A DNA stretch of 64,000 nt, from NCBI RefSeq assembly GCF_021730395.1, contig NC_069371.1:69532001-69596000 (forward strand). Reading direction: 5' to 3'. Below the pieces are notes generated by a model, which saw nothing but the letters and a program-made list of their open reading frames with translations, was not told where the DNA came from and did no database searches. Below, in pieces: positions 47,701-59,437 of this stretch. This DNA comes from Mercenaria mercenaria. Lineage: Eukaryota > Mollusca > Bivalvia > Venerida > Veneridae. Made by a program: the position numbers and the translations under genes. How positions within the stretch are numbered: the stretch's first letter is position 1; the number at the start of each line of letters is the position of its first letter.

Positions 47701-50167
47701 CATGCTGATCATGATCTACACTAGCCGCAAAGGTAGAATCAGTTGTGTCCAGTATGATGAGGGTTTAATGTAAGACAATGCCATTGATTTTATACTTCAT
47801 TCTACGAAAACCTGAAGCTGATAATAAGTTGGTTTTTTTTTTAATTTTCAAAATATTATGATTAAGTTTGAATATATAGTAAAAAGGGATTATTTTTATG
47901 TCTGTAATTGAAAAAAAAAATCCTCAGTCACTGGCCCGAATTCAATACAATTTTCCTTGTGTGACCATATACAAAAATACAGCTGTGAAACTCTATCAAA
48001 GGTCACCAGGACCCAGTTGTAGACAACTTGCAATATTAGAAATATGTATTTATTTTGAAAGGAGCTGGAGTTGTTTAACATGGACCTCTTAAAGAAGCCA
48101 GCAGTGTTAGCATTAAACAAGATAGACACAGATGAAGATGGAACAAGAACTGACGCCATTGTTGATCAGATTATGAATTTACCAGGTAATATTGTTATTT
48201 TTTAAAATGTACAAATTGTTACAAATTAAACTTTGATGATTTACAGGGTTCACTAAATATGAAATGCAATTATGAACAAAATTCCAGCTCCAGGATTCTA
48301 AATCTTGTTTGCAGACCTATCTCTGAATACAGCCATATGAATGGTCAGTTGCAGCATTTTGCTTAGCAACAGTCAGTCAGATATGAAGGTTCAAGACTGG
48401 TTTTTGAAACTAAGCTTTAATCATTTCAGTATTTTAAAGTTTGTGTCAGTGTATATCCAGTAAAGGCCTCAACATTTTAAAGCTATTTTACATTTTTCAC
48501 AAAATTTATAAACATTGAAGGCGTTAAATTTCCACACAGAAGAAAAGCATCATCTTATGTCTCATAAATCTAGGTTTCCCATACGTTTTACGGATCACGT
48601 GGTCGTGAATTCGAGCCCTAGGCAAGATGTTTGTTTTCCGTGTAGATTTGATATAAGACTTTGTGTCTCAAATCATTGGCCCTCTACCTCTGATTCATGT
48701 GGGGAAGTTGGCAGTTACTTGCGGAGAATAGGTTTGTAATGGCACAGAATTTAAGAACACTGGTCATGTTAACTGCCCACCATTACATAACTGAAATACT
48801 GTTGAAAAACAGTGTTAAACCCAAAACAAACAAAGAAAGACTGTACTGTCTGGAGGTCAAGATCAAGTATATGCCAGCCCCCTTGCTAGATATATCTTGC
48901 TGAAAAATAATGGTTTACATAAAGTGGTGAGATTAAGTCTGTAATTTGATTTAAACAAGTAATATATTGGATACTGACTGTATTAGGTCTGGTCCATGTA
49001 TAGGACCCTGGATATATTCTTTTGAAGAGATATATATTTTTAGCTCGACTATTCAAAGAATAGTCTAGCTATTCTACTCACCCTGGCGTCGGCGTCACAC
49101 CTTGGTTAAGTTTTTGCATGCAAGTACATACAGCCATTAATTAAAGGCATATAGCTTTGAAACTTATTTTTTCTTTTTCTAGGTCAATTACCAACCTCTC
49201 TGGGTCAAGTCCCATAACTCTGACATGTATGTTGAGCAAATTATGCCCCCTTTTGGACTTTTGGAAAATTTTGGTTAAAGTTTTACATGCAAGTTACTAT
49301 CTCCAAAACTAATGCAGATATTGATTTGAAACTTCACATGTTTCTTCGGGGTTATAAAACTAGTTGATAGCAGCAAGTCCCATAACTCTGACTTTCATTT
49401 TGGCCAAATTATGCCCCCTTTTGGACTTAGCAAATTCTGGTTAAAGTTTTGCATGCAAGTACATACAGCTATTACTAAAAGGCATATAGATTTGAAACTT
49501 ATTTTTTCTTTTTCTAGATCAATTACCAACCTCACTGGGTCAAGTTCCATAACTCTGACATCTTTTTTTGGGCAAATTATGCCCCCTTTTGGACTTTGAA
49601 AATTCTGGTTAAAGTTTTACATGCGAGTTTCTATCTCCAAAACTAATGCAGATATTGAATTGAAACTTCACATGTGCCTTAGGGGTTATAAAACTTGTTG
49701 ATAGCAGCAAGTCACATAACTGATATGCATTTTGGTCAAATTATTCCCCCTTTTGAACTCTTTTGATATTTAACCTTTTTAGGTAATATTTTCCTGCCTT
49801 TGGGACAATATTTCGAATAGTCGAGCTTGGCTGTCTTACGGACAGCTCTTGTTAGACAGTTGGGCATGCTTGCTGTCTCTTAAGTTGTGTTTAGTTAAGT
49901 TTGAGATGCTCTTTACTTTCATTTTCAGATTCCTTGTCTGAGGTAGACGAGTCACTACACCCTGAAACTTTGATAAAGTTTGATGAAATTTACAAGATTT
50001 CTACTATGTTTGATCAAAATACATTAACTATGAAAGACAGATTGCGAAAATTGTTAGATATATACAGTTATCGTGAAGATGAGCAGAAGACTGTTGTGGA
50101 AAATAACAGACTTGCAAAACAAGAACGTGTTTTAGGAGTGGAACAAAACAGAAATAAAATTGTGTGA
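41777..50167 (+). CDS. GTPBP10: GTPBP10-like Obg GTPase, 8 exons (first exon not found)
   Basis: Mitochondrial Obg-family GTPase required for large-subunit ribosome assembly in vertebrates. Exons: 41777-41976, 42609-42700, 43563-43707, 44442-44515, 45485-45537, 46158-46343, 48062-48185, 49929-50167. All junctions are GT-AG and the phases match. The Obg glycine-rich fold is visible ([32 protein letters not shown]). G1 is GFPNAGKS, split by an intron; G2 is the TT after DYPF; G3 is [11 protein letters not shown]4 is NKID. The C-terminus runs [18 protein letters not shown] to NRNKIV and stop (TGA 50165-50167). The order and exon homologies follow human GTPBP10 (387 aa). The initiator exon is missing; a transposon cluster lies directly upstream. 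The last exon is duplicated at 56936-57174. Confidence 0.93.
42710..43560. other. GTPBP10 intron, nothing recognised
   Basis: AT-rich intron. No nested gene or clear repeat seen. Confidence 0.4.
43776..44003 (-). repeat. tRNA-derived SINE (GCCTCGATAGCC head), minus strand
   Basis: Reverse complement of the SINE at 51911 and 59438. The B-box GGATCGAACCC appears at about 43938, and the head is at the 44000 side. Inserted in a GTPBP10 intron. Confidence 0.8.
44530..45480. other. GTPBP10 intron with weak repeat traces
   Basis: Sequence around 44640-44900 resembles the 150-bp unit array at 3100-4300 (AAAAATAGAAA, CATCAAACATC), but it is too diverged to delimit. Otherwise unremarkable. Confidence 0.35.
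46363..46593. mobile_element. Fold-back MITE, GGATCCAG family, copy 5
   Basis: A 231-bp palindrome starting 19 bp after the donor of GTPBP10 exon 46158-46343. ATTT lies on both flanks (possible target duplication). Confidence 0.85.
46705..47175 (+). mobile_element. Tandem-core element, two units of about 180 bp
   Basis: GTCCGTCCG/GTACGTACG microsatellite, then two units with CATCTAGCATCAATACCCCT or close variants and TTTTGGACTTAGGT. Ends near CAGCTCCTTGTTTTA. Same architecture as the other Helentron-like elements. GTPBP10 intron. Confidence 0.6.
47580..47745. repeat. Dispersed repeat fragment
   Basis: Second copy of the repeat at 19645-19800 (ATCATTCAATTTGGGCAGTA ... AAAGGTAGAATCA). Confidence 0.5.
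48600..48835 (+). repeat. SINE body, 5'-damaged copy
   Basis: Same family as 2467-2750: TCTGATTCATGTGGGGAAGT, ACTTGCGGAGAA, and the tail AACCCAAAACAAAC. The segmental duplication begins inside this SINE. Confidence 0.75.
49042..49852 (+). mobile_element. Helentron-like tandem-core element, present only in copy 1
   Basis: Starts AGCTCGACTATTC with a CTATTC...GAATAG hairpin. Units contain AAATTATGCCCCCTTTTGGA and AGTTTTGCATGCAAG. Ends GCTGTCTTACGGACAGCTC plus TTGTT. The empty site in copy 2 (about 56860) reads ATATTTTTAGACACTTGGG. Confidence 0.85.
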
Positions 50168-50169
50168 TA

Positions 50170-51900
50170 TTTTTATGTGCATTCATTCATTGTATTCACT
50201 GACCATAGCTTTTACAAACGCGATGGTTCCAACTCCTAAATGATGTAGGGTTTGTCATGGAAAAGATGGATAGATATGGCTGAGTGACAGTTTTTCAGTT
50301 GTTACATATATTTGAAGCTGTCAGAGTTCTACTTCATTTTGCATTAACTGGAAACAACAAGTGAGACAGGACTTTCCCTGTAAGTCACTTATTGCATGCA
50401 ATTGTTTGCACTTGTTGAGTTTTACAATTGAATGTCATTATAATATAGGTAGAAATAGTACCTAAAATTTTAAATTATGGAAAACAATTAAAAAATTAAC
50501 GTTGATTGCTTATATATAAAGTTTAAGGTCAAATAAAATACTCAAGTCTTATTCTGACCATTTTCAAGCATGTTATTGATGATTTTCTGAAACTTCATAT
50601 TTAATTTCTATGTACAATGTACTTGCTCTTGTAAATAGGCCTACCTATCTAGCCATTGATAAATATTTAATCCCAAATTACAACTTGATTATTGCAGCAA
50701 AAACGTATGTCAATGCAAAAGAACTGTCAAATACATGCATATTGTATGATATCACAAAATGTTTTAAGACTCGTACAATAAATTCAGATCCACTATTTAA
50801 GCTGAAATTTAGGAATAATGCTATTTATACCATATCACACATCATATATTAAAACAAGAAAAAACTCTTCAGTATTTACCATGAAAATAGACATTTAAAT
50901 GAAATGACTTATCACTAAGTTTTTAACCATACAGTTACTGCATTCTGCCTTTTAATTGTTGTCATAAATGTGTAAATATAAATGCAAGGTAGGATTAAAA
51001 TTTTTGTAATTGATTGATCTCTAGTACTATGTCTAATATAGGGGCATAAGTATTGTTTGCCAAATGACCCCAAATGACTTGTGCATCATAGCGATCACTA
51101 CAGAACTCATTAGAAAAGAGACAGCAGAAAAAAAAGCCATATCTATCCACATTTTCTTTGATGAATTCAGAGAAAGCTTTTGCCAGCGTGGTCTTTTGAT
51201 TTCATGAAACGTGCCAGGGCAATGAAATATGCTATCTCACTAGAGTTCTTGGGTCAGTAGAAACCAAACAAGAGCACCACAATGCGGAGCAATATACACC
51301 AGAAGGTATGGTCTTTGACCTCTAAATGTGACCTTGACCTTGAAGTGAGATTCGAAACATGCGCTTTGCACGTCGTCTCGATGTGATGAACATTTGTGTC
51401 AAGTTTCTTCGAAAGGAGTTCAAGGGTTACAGGGCGGACACGAAATTGCTAACGGACGTTCCTACATATGGATACTTATGTGGCTACTCTTTTGTTCTCT
51501 CTATTGTTCTTTTAGCCACGTAAGAGAAAAATAGCCACATAAAAGCCTTACGGAATGAATGACATCAAAGAAAAAGTACAGTTACCTATTGTTCCTATAG
51601 CCACCTAAGTATGCAAATGTGAGCTCGGACAGACGGACGAACGGACACGGGGTCATAACATTCGGGCGTATAAGAATTCAGTATACTAACACTATATTGA
51701 AATACAAGATACCAAAATAATTTCATTGAGGTAGCCAGTTTGAGGCACAGAAAATTTTTGGACTGATACTGTGCACTACCATATGCCCGCTTGCCTGGTC
51801 CAACAGGTGATCTAGTGTTCTCCAATTACAACTACCAGTTGATTAATTTGATAAGCTGGTACAAGTAGAACTGAATTTCTCTGAAGATCAATGCCAGATG
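50170..51900. other. Downstream of GTPBP10, no gene recognised
   Basis: 3' UTR and intergenic sequence between the convergent GTPBP10 and BTB genes. The stretch 50445-51045 is absent from copy 2. A GTGACCTTGACCTTGAAGTG fragment at about 51330, ending at 51660, looks like a degraded tandem-core element. Short hairpins (TAGCCACGTAAG and relatives) lie at 51475-51610. Confidence 0.4.
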
Positions 51901-51910
51901 TGAGTATTCA

Positions 51911-52140
51911 ACCGCCTCGATAGCCTATTAGTAGAGCGTCCGGTTTGAGTGCGGGAGGTCGTGGGTTCGATCCCCAGCCGCGTCATACCAAAGACGTGAA
52001 AAATGGTACAAGTAGATCTTTTGCTTGCCGCTCAGCATTAGAGGGAAACTGGCCTCATCTCTCAAACCCTCGTGGCGATGGATTCTATCAGGAATGAGGT
52101 GTCTAGAGTGATTAAGTAGAACTTGCTTCTTAATCGACCC
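51911..52140 (+). repeat. tRNA-derived SINE (GCCTCGATAGCC head), copy 1
   Basis: A-box-like CTATTAGTAGAGCG and B-box GGGTTCGATCC, then a body with CATACCAAAGACGTGAAAAA and an end CTTCTTAATCGACC. Duplicated at 59438-59674. Confidence 0.85.
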
Positions 52141-52799
52141 CCCAAAAAATAGTAAAAACTACTAGATACGAGTATTGTGCATCTGTCGGGACAATTAGAC
52201 ATGATTTGCATGAAAAGGGAAGATAGAATACTTAAGTTATTTCCATTTTCATTAACTTAGGAGGCTGCGGGTCGTATTATTGTTACCAACAGACTTGCTC
52301 TGTCAAAATATAGCATACTTTTAACTTCAGTCTAAGTTCCACTCGAGGAAGACTTGCCATAACTCGCTTACCATACAACGTGTCCACTACATCTAGCTAA
52401 AAGCGTATATACTATAGTTTTGTATTTCTTCTGAATGGAACATTTTAGGTTTTTTTCCCCTATTGTGTAATAGGCCCAGGAACTGCTCATCAAGTCAGAT
52501 TGGAACTATGTAGAACCGCCAAGTAAACCGAAATATGACGTAACACTTCCCTGTCTCGTCCCTAACGACCTCTTAATTATGATTCTGAAATCTAGCGCCA
52601 TTGTGGTAAATCAATGAAAAGAACGACATTGTTTAATACATTTTAATTTTATGAATCAACAACGATCAATAATAATAAAAGTCAACAACAACTGGTAACA
52701 TGCATTAATAACAGACAACAATAAATAGCGATTCAAGCACATTTTGTAGAAAGATTGTTATTGTATTCATACGTGACTGAGTTGCACGTGGCAATGTCT

Positions 52800-54587
52800 T
52801 TACACGGCAGTTTCTTCCAGCCTGGCAATGCAGCGTCTGTCCAACACTGAATAAATCTGAAAAAGACAGATAAAAACAATTTAGTAAAGCAATAAACAGG
52901 AGCTCGAGTGGCAATCATCAAATTGCAAAAAAAAATGTATGGAAAACATTTTTCATCGGGCAGTTTTCATCTAGCTGTTTGTTTTTTCGGAAAGAGTTAG
53001 CTGTTCCTACATATTTTAATGTGGCTTACAAGCGGAATCAAAAATTAAAGTTGAATATTTTGATAATAAAATACTTAAAAGTAGGTCTTTACAAAAAGGT
53101 ATTGGTGAACGCCAAGAAGAGACAAAAAGGTATTGACGGTTTATTGTAAGCAGTATTTACCTTAACAAATAGCGTCTTTGTAGCCTTGTGGTGACTGTAA
53201 CATCTTGCAGAAATGAGTAGTTTCTCAGCTCGACCGGCATCCAGACACCTCTCCACAAAATCTAAACATGCCTTACTCAAATCAGACAGCTCGAAATGCG
53301 CGGCAGCACAAAACAAACCTGAAATGATGAAAAATACTCTTTTTATATTTGCACGTGTACTTATTTTCTTCTTGAATATAGGAAATATATATTGACAGTA
53401 TTTCTGTTGTGATACGGATTAGAACTTAAATGCCATAATGTGTAACTGTACTTTTATTTATATAGCCAGTGTTTCATAATTGAATGTCATGTCTGATATT
53501 TTTATTATTTTGCCAGTAAAAGAGTATGCATGAGCGAAGTATATTTACCAGCTACAGTTTCCTCGGTGATAGTCACACTGCCGCAGTGGATAAACTGGAC
53601 AAGCATTCGGAACACCTCTGAATCGTACTTCTTCACGGGGATAACTAGCCTCTGCGATAATGACCGACCAATTCCGACCGACCTGTTGCACGTGTTCTTC
53701 TTTGACTTCTTGTTCTTTTTGGCGTTTCTGTCTTCATCAGCCGCACTCATAGACATGTGTTTCAGAATAAGTTGATACATAACTCTGAAAAAAATGTGGA
53801 GATATATGAAAATATGTAAAATATGCGAAACTGAGTTTGTTTTATAAACAAGAACAAATAAAGAAATACGTGATTACCTGTAAAACGTGTAACTTTACAT
53901 ATAGAAAGCAGACTAGTATTTGCATAATATGTATGCCAGTGTGTTACACACTCATCACGACAGATATAATTAAATAGATACGTTTGAAGTATTTAAATGT
54001 AAACTATCACTTTTCTTACCTGTTGCGCGTGCCCATAATTGCACGAACTCCATGCACGGGGACTTCACGTGGTCCAACAATAAATGTAACGTCACACATC
54101 TCGGGCATAGCGAGAATCAGCTTCAGATGTTCGGAGAGCGCATGCGTGCTTTGAAAGTTCATTACTTCTTCTTTCTCATCCGCTGGCAGGAGATTATTGT
54201 AGCTGTCATGTGATAAGCTGTCAAGACTGTCACGTGACTCCGCAGACTTTAAGGATTCCACGTCAGAGATGTCTGTAGATTCGTAGCCGGAAGAAGAATC
54301 TGCAAAATATAGAAGAAAATGGTGAAAATAATTGCATATCACTTTTGTCGATATATTTACTCGTAATCTTAAAATCCATGCTACTTTTCTTCAATTTTAG
54401 TCGATTTCAAATTTTAAAAATGAGTTTGTAAATATAGTTTTTTATTCATTTCATTTAATTATAAAATTATTTTAAAATAAATAATTAACGTACCATCATA
54501 GTCGTAATCAAAACCTTTGTTAGCATATAAATCTAAATCATTTCTCGGTCCGCCAATTAATGGAAGTGTTGAGTATGAAGAATTCAT
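52800..54587 (-). CDS. BTB/POZ domain protein, serine-enriched (gprs)-like, copy 1
   Basis: Five exons: 54494-54587, 54020-54299, 53549-53784, 53161-53318, 52800-52856, joining in phase to 274 residues. Starts MNSSYSTLPLIGGPRNDLDL. A Ser/Asp-rich stretch follows (SSSGYESTDISDVESLKSAE), then the BTB domain (MCDVTFIVGPREVPVHGVRA to FCAAAHFELSDL). The BTB is split by a Lys-rich insert (KKNKKSKKN) and is followed by FVERCLDAGRAEKLLISARC. Exon phases favour the ending IYSVLDRRCIARLEETAV and stop. BTB domains mediate dimerisation, often with Cul3, but no partner can be deduced here. The protein resembles Drosophila serine-enriched protein; that is a family assignment from memory. Convergent with GTPBP10. 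Confidence 0.88.
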
Positions 54588-54689
54588 GTTTGTAGGATTA
54601 ACTGATTGTTCAGCGTTGTATTCGTAAATGAATAAATGATGATGAAATTTGAGACTTTTATATTTTATTACCTATAATAGCTTACCGTG

Positions 54690-54870
54690 ACCACTTTTTT
54701 GCAATTTTTGACAGAGCAAATCTTGTCAATTCTGAGTGCCACCACGCCATCAATATCACGTGACAAAATAATGCACTCCAATTGGCCGCTACAAACTTTT
54801 TCGCAATTTAATTGGTCAATACAATAGTCATTTATGACATGTGACAGTGCGAAAATATTAATGCAAAATT
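54690..54870 (-). promoter_or_regulatory. Likely BTB promoter, copy 1
   Basis: Upstream of the BTB start: ATCACGTGACAAAATAATGC (E-box), CTCCAATTGG, and a second TTTAATTGGTCAATAC (inverted CCAAT). All are kept in copy 2 (62250-62400), with small changes. Inferred from motif content and position only. Confidence 0.4.
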
Positions 54871-55639
54871 GCAATGTTGTCTGTTTGTAAAATCTTGATT
54901 AGTTTGAAGATTTAATCAGCAACGAATTTTTCACAAATCTGAATTGAATTTAAGTGTCATTTAGCATTTCATTAATATTTTCACAATCCATTATGACTTT
55001 TATGTAGTGTTTTTTAAAAATAGTAGGAATTCAAAATACGAACGTATATTTTGCGATATTTTCGACATAATACAAATGTACATGTATTATTATAAGCTGT
55101 ATTAACTATAATCACATAAACACGTTTCGCATATTTTCTGGGATTTACACTGATAATAATTAAGCAGGAGTCAAGCTTTGTTGACAAGAACGATTTTAAT
55201 ATGTTCTTACAAAAAAAAATAGTCAGGTAAATGAAAAAAAAGCATTAGGTAAAGTGAAAATGAAATATCTATGTGTTGTTATATTTGTGACCGGTTCCTA
55301 TAAGTTTACGGGGTTTTCTTACATTTGATTTATTATTTTAAATGTGAGACATTCCATCCACGTGATGTGGTCACGTTTCTCATAAACTCGGCTGTGTCGG
55401 GCGCTTTCAGACTTCACATATGTGTTCGGCATCATCACGAGAAAAATAACTACCTTTTATTTTGTCAAAAATAGCTCCTTTTAAACTTAGAAAGTTTGGT
55501 TAAAGTTCTACATGAAAGCAGGCTTCTCTGAAACTATCGTGCTGACTGTTTTCGAATTCCAAATAAAACTTACACATGAGGGGACCTCACATGTCACATT
55601 TTTATTTAAATTCTGCCTCTTTTTATCATCAGACTTGAC

Positions 55640-55825
55640 TTAATCTAGCTCTTGGTGTCTGGTTCGTATAGCACCAATACATTCGAATCCAACTTCTCTT
55701 GGAAGAACCAGGTCTGGCCTTCAAGAGCGTCTCAGAAAACTCCAGTGCTTGACCTGGATTCGAACCATGGACGTCTTGATTGACATTCAAGCGTGTTTCC
55801 ATTAGACTAACGGGTCAACATTATT
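55640..55825 (-). repeat. tRNA-headed SINE fragment
   Basis: On the minus strand, CCCGTTAGTCTAATGG (A-box-like) and GGTTCGAATCCAGG (B-box). The tail runs into TATACGAACCAGACACC. The tail but not the head reappears at 63363-63437, where duplication homology ends. Confidence 0.55.
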
Positions 55826-56556
55826 AGTGTACTGAATGCTTTCAAAATCTTTGGCATCATGAAATGACAGTCTTGAAACAGGTTTCAAATCTCCGACATT
55901 CAGTTTACAAAATTAACCCCCTTTAAAGCTGAACAAAAATATTCCAAAGCCTTTTTTGTCAGCTCGAAGGGCAACAAGTAAGCGAACGCGCTGTAATCTG
56001 ACAGGTTTTTTATGGAAAAGGGTCGAATTCTAGACCAGACTGCCAGGGTCCCTTTATTGATTATTGAAATATCCTCAGTGTTGGGGAGGTTTTCTTATAT
56101 AAAACCGATAGAGTCGTGACATGATTAGTGGATTTAATATTTAGGTTCTAGAAAGCATCATTTCTGTAGAGTAATATTTTGCGAGACTTAGAGCATATTT
56201 AGTAAATGTGAAAACGTATGCCGTATGGTTTCCTGTTACTTTGGTCCGAATCACTACTCCATTCCCAGGTTATTATTTCATAATTACGCAAAAATCTTTT
56301 TTTTTGAATTTGAAAGAAGATCAAACGTTAAATAAGTGTGAAAGACATATGTCTGGCCGATTTCTTGCAATTGTTTGATTGAGTAAATGAAACTGTCTAT
56401 TTAGTTTCCTTGGCCTAATTACAAACCAATTAGCAAGTATATTACTTTCAAACACTTCACACGATCCTGACATTGGAAATTGACCAATGGCGTTACAGTT
56501 GATATTTTAGGCGAACAATTTGACCAATTAGATTGTATTTTAGAATAGGTTTGCGC
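55826..56556. other. Spacer between duplication copies, nothing recognised
   Basis: About 730 bp with no coding or repeat feature identified. Confidence 0.4.
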
Positions 56557-56935
56557 TGTTACAGAATCCAGGAACACTGGGTATGTTAACTGCCGTCATT
56601 ACATAACTGAAATACTGTTGAAAAACAGTGTTAAACCCAAAACAAAGAAAGACTGTACTGTCTGGAGGTCAAGATCAATTATATGCCAGCCCCCTTGCTA
56701 GATATATCTTGCTGAAAAATAATGGTTTACATAAAGTGGTGAGATGTGTGTGATTTGATTTAAACAAGTAATATATTGGATACTGACTGTATTAGGTCTG
56801 ATCCATATATAGGACCCTGGATATATTCTTTTGAAGAGAAGACAGAAGAGATATATATTTTTAGACACTTGGGCATGCTTGCTGTCTCTTAAGTTGTAGA
56901 CATAAGTTTGAGATGCTCTTTACTTTTATTTTTAG

Positions 56936-57174
56936 ATTCCTTGTCTGAGGTAGACGAGTCACTACACCCTGAAACTTTGATAAAGTTTGATGAAATTTAC
57001 AAGATTTCTACTATGTTTGATCAGAATACATTAACTATGAAAGACAGATTGCGCAAATTGTTAGATATATACAGTTATCGTGAAGATGAGCAGAGGACTG
57101 ATGTGGAAAATAACAGACTTGCAAAACAAGAACGTGTTTTAGGAGTGGAACAAAACAGGAATAAAATTGTGTGA
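56936..57174 (+). pseudogene. Orphan copy of the last GTPBP10 exon
   Basis: Near-identical to 49929-50167, including the AG acceptor and TGA stop. The changes are EQKTVV to EQRTDV plus silent ones. No other GTPBP10 exon accompanies it, so it cannot make a GTPase. It could only serve as an alternative terminal exon by read-through splicing from the main gene. Confidence 0.88.
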
Positions 57175-58016
57175 TATTTTTGTGTGCATTTCATTCATTT
57201 TATTCACTGACCATAGCTTTTACAAACGCGATGGTTCCAACTCCTAACTGATGTAGGGTTTGTCATGGAAAAGATGGATAAATATGGCTGAGTGACAGTT
57301 TTTCAGTTGTTACATATATTTGAAGCTGTCAGAGTTCTACTTCGTTTTGCATTAACTGGAAACAACAAGTGAGACAGGACTTTCACTGTAAGTTACTTAT
57401 TGCATGCAATTGTTTGCACTTGTTGAGTTTTACAGTTGAATGTCATTATAATATAGGGGCATAATAATTGTTTGCTAAATACCCCAGATGACATGTGCAT
57501 CGTAGCGGATATATGACAGTACCACTACAACTTATTAGAAAGAAACAGCAGAAATAAACTGTCAGCTAGCCATATCTATCCACATTTTCTTTGATGAATT
57601 CAGAGAAAGCTTTTGCCAGCGTGGTCTTTTGATTTCATGAAACATGCCAGGGCAATGAAATATGCTATCTCACTAGAGTTCTTAGGTCAGTAGAAACCAA
57701 ATGAGCACCCCAATGTGGAGCAATACACCAGAAGGTATGGCCTTTAACCTCTAAGTGTGACCTTGACCTTGAAGTGAGATTCGAAACATGCGCTTTGCAC
57801 GTCGTCTCGATGTGATGAACATTCGTGTCAAGTTTCTTCGAAAGGGGTGCAAGGGTTACAGGGCGGACATGAAATTGCTAACTGACAGATGGACGAACGG
57901 ACACGGGGTCATAACATTCGGGCGTATAAAAATTCAGTATATTAACACTGTATTGAATACAAGATATCAAAAGAACTTCATTGAGGTAGCCAGTATGTGT
58001 CAAGAAACATTTTTGT
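57175..58016. other. Intergenic, copy 2
   Basis: Matches the downstream region of GTPBP10 in copy 1 and contains the degraded GTGACCTTGACCTTGAAGTG fragment at 57760. No gene. Confidence 0.45.
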
Positions 58017-59283
58017 ATCCACCTATGAGTGGTGGGGGCATATAGATTTGTTCTTGTCCGTGCGTCCGTCTGAAGTTCGTGACGCGCCTAGCTCCCCCAG
58101 ACCCCCACCCACCCCATGAGTGGTGGGGGCATATAGATTTGCTCTTGTCCTTGCGACCGTCCGAAGTTCGTGACACGCCTAGCTCAAAAAGTATTTGATA
58201 TAAATTGATGAAACCTTGCATGAGTCCTTATCATGATATGAACTTGTGCACCTCCTATTTTTCGTCTGGGACCGCCCCCTAATTTTAGAGTTATGGCCCC
58301 TGAAATAGTCAAAAATGCACTTTTTCACCTTGTGACACGCCTAGCTCAAAAAGTATTTGATATAGGTTCATCAAACCTTGCACGAGTCTTAATCATGATA
58401 TGAACTTTCGCAACTCCTATTTTTCATCTGGGTTCGCCCCCTATTTCTAGTGTTATGGCCCCTGAAATAGTCAAAACATGCACATTTTCACCTTGTGACA
58501 CCCCTATCTCAAAAAGTATTTGATATAAATTGATGAAACCTTGCACGAGTCTTTATCATGATATGAACTTGAGCGCCTCCTATTTTTCGTCTGGCTCATT
58601 TTTATAGTTATGGCCCTTGAAATAGTCAAAATGCACATTTTCACCTTGTGACAGGCCTAGCTCAAAAAGTATTTGATATAGATTCATGAAACCTTGTATG
58701 AGTCTTAATCATGATATGAACTTGCTCACCTACTATTTTTCATCTGTGTCCGCCCCCTATTTCTAGAGTTATGGTCCCTGAAATAGTCAAAAATGCACAT
58801 TTTCCCCTTGTGACATGCCTAGCTCAAAAAGTATTTGATGTAGATTTATGAAACCTTGCATGACTCTTTATCATGATATGAACTTGCGCACTTTGGGCCC
58901 CCCCTTATTCCAGAGTTATGGCCCCCTGAAATAATCAAATAATGCACATTTTCACCTAATTATGTGCCTCAAAGTATTTAATGTAAATCCATGAAACATT
59001 GCTTGAGTCTTAATCATAATGTGACCTTGCACACTTGGCATTCTTCTTGAGAATTTTAGCGTTTATTACAGAGTTATGGCTCTTGAAATGGCCAAAATAG
59101 TGGATTTTTTGTTTGTGATGCTCATAGCTCAAAAAGTATATGATATAGAATAATGAATCCGTTTCATAAAAAAAAAATTTGTGGTTATACCCTATTAAGA
59201 CTGCAAACATTTGAGTTATTTCCCCTTATTTGTGACAAATGTATCAGTGGGGGCACACCCTGTGTCCTACAGACACATTCTAG
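58017..59283 (+). mobile_element. Helentron-like tandem-core element, present only in copy 2
   Basis: Opens with GAGTGGTGGGGGCATATAGA, repeated twice with GTCCGT-type sequence. Then come about six units of 160 bp (CCTAGCTCAAAAAGTATTTG, TTATCATGATATGAACTT, GTTATGGCCCCTGAAATAGT). Ends with the stem-loop TGTGTCCTACAGACACA and TTCTAGTT. The empty site in copy 1 reads AAATTTTTGGACTGATACTG (about 51748). Confidence 0.85.
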
Positions 59284-59437
59284 TTGGACTGATACTGTGC
59301 ACTACCATATTCCCGCTTGCCTTGTCCAACAAGTGATCTAGTGTTCTCCAATTACAACTACCAGTTGATTAATTTGATAAGCTGGTACACGTAGAATTGA
59401 ATTTCTATGAAGATCAATGCCAGATGTGAGTATTCAA

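Larger units (their letters stand above)
48735..55720. repeat. Tandem segmental duplication, copy 1
   Basis: About 7.0 kb collinear with 56557-63437 in direct orientation. It contains the last GTPBP10 exon, a SINE and a complete BTB gene. Copy-specific insertions: the Helentron-like element 49042-49852, about 600 bp at 50445-51045, and a short hairpin-bearing stretch at about 51455-51620. Coding sequence differs at few positions. Confidence 0.9.

Noticed and set aside
51911-51990. Possible tRNA gene (also at 59438 and 43930-44003)
   Set aside because: All three continue into the same SINE body with the tail CTTCTTAATCGACC, so these are SINE heads.
52705-52921. Alternative reading of the last BTB exon (FIQCWTDAALPGWKK...)
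   Set aside because: It is open in both copies, but the upstream exon ends in phase 0, which selects the IYSVLD frame. The copies are too similar for conservation to decide.
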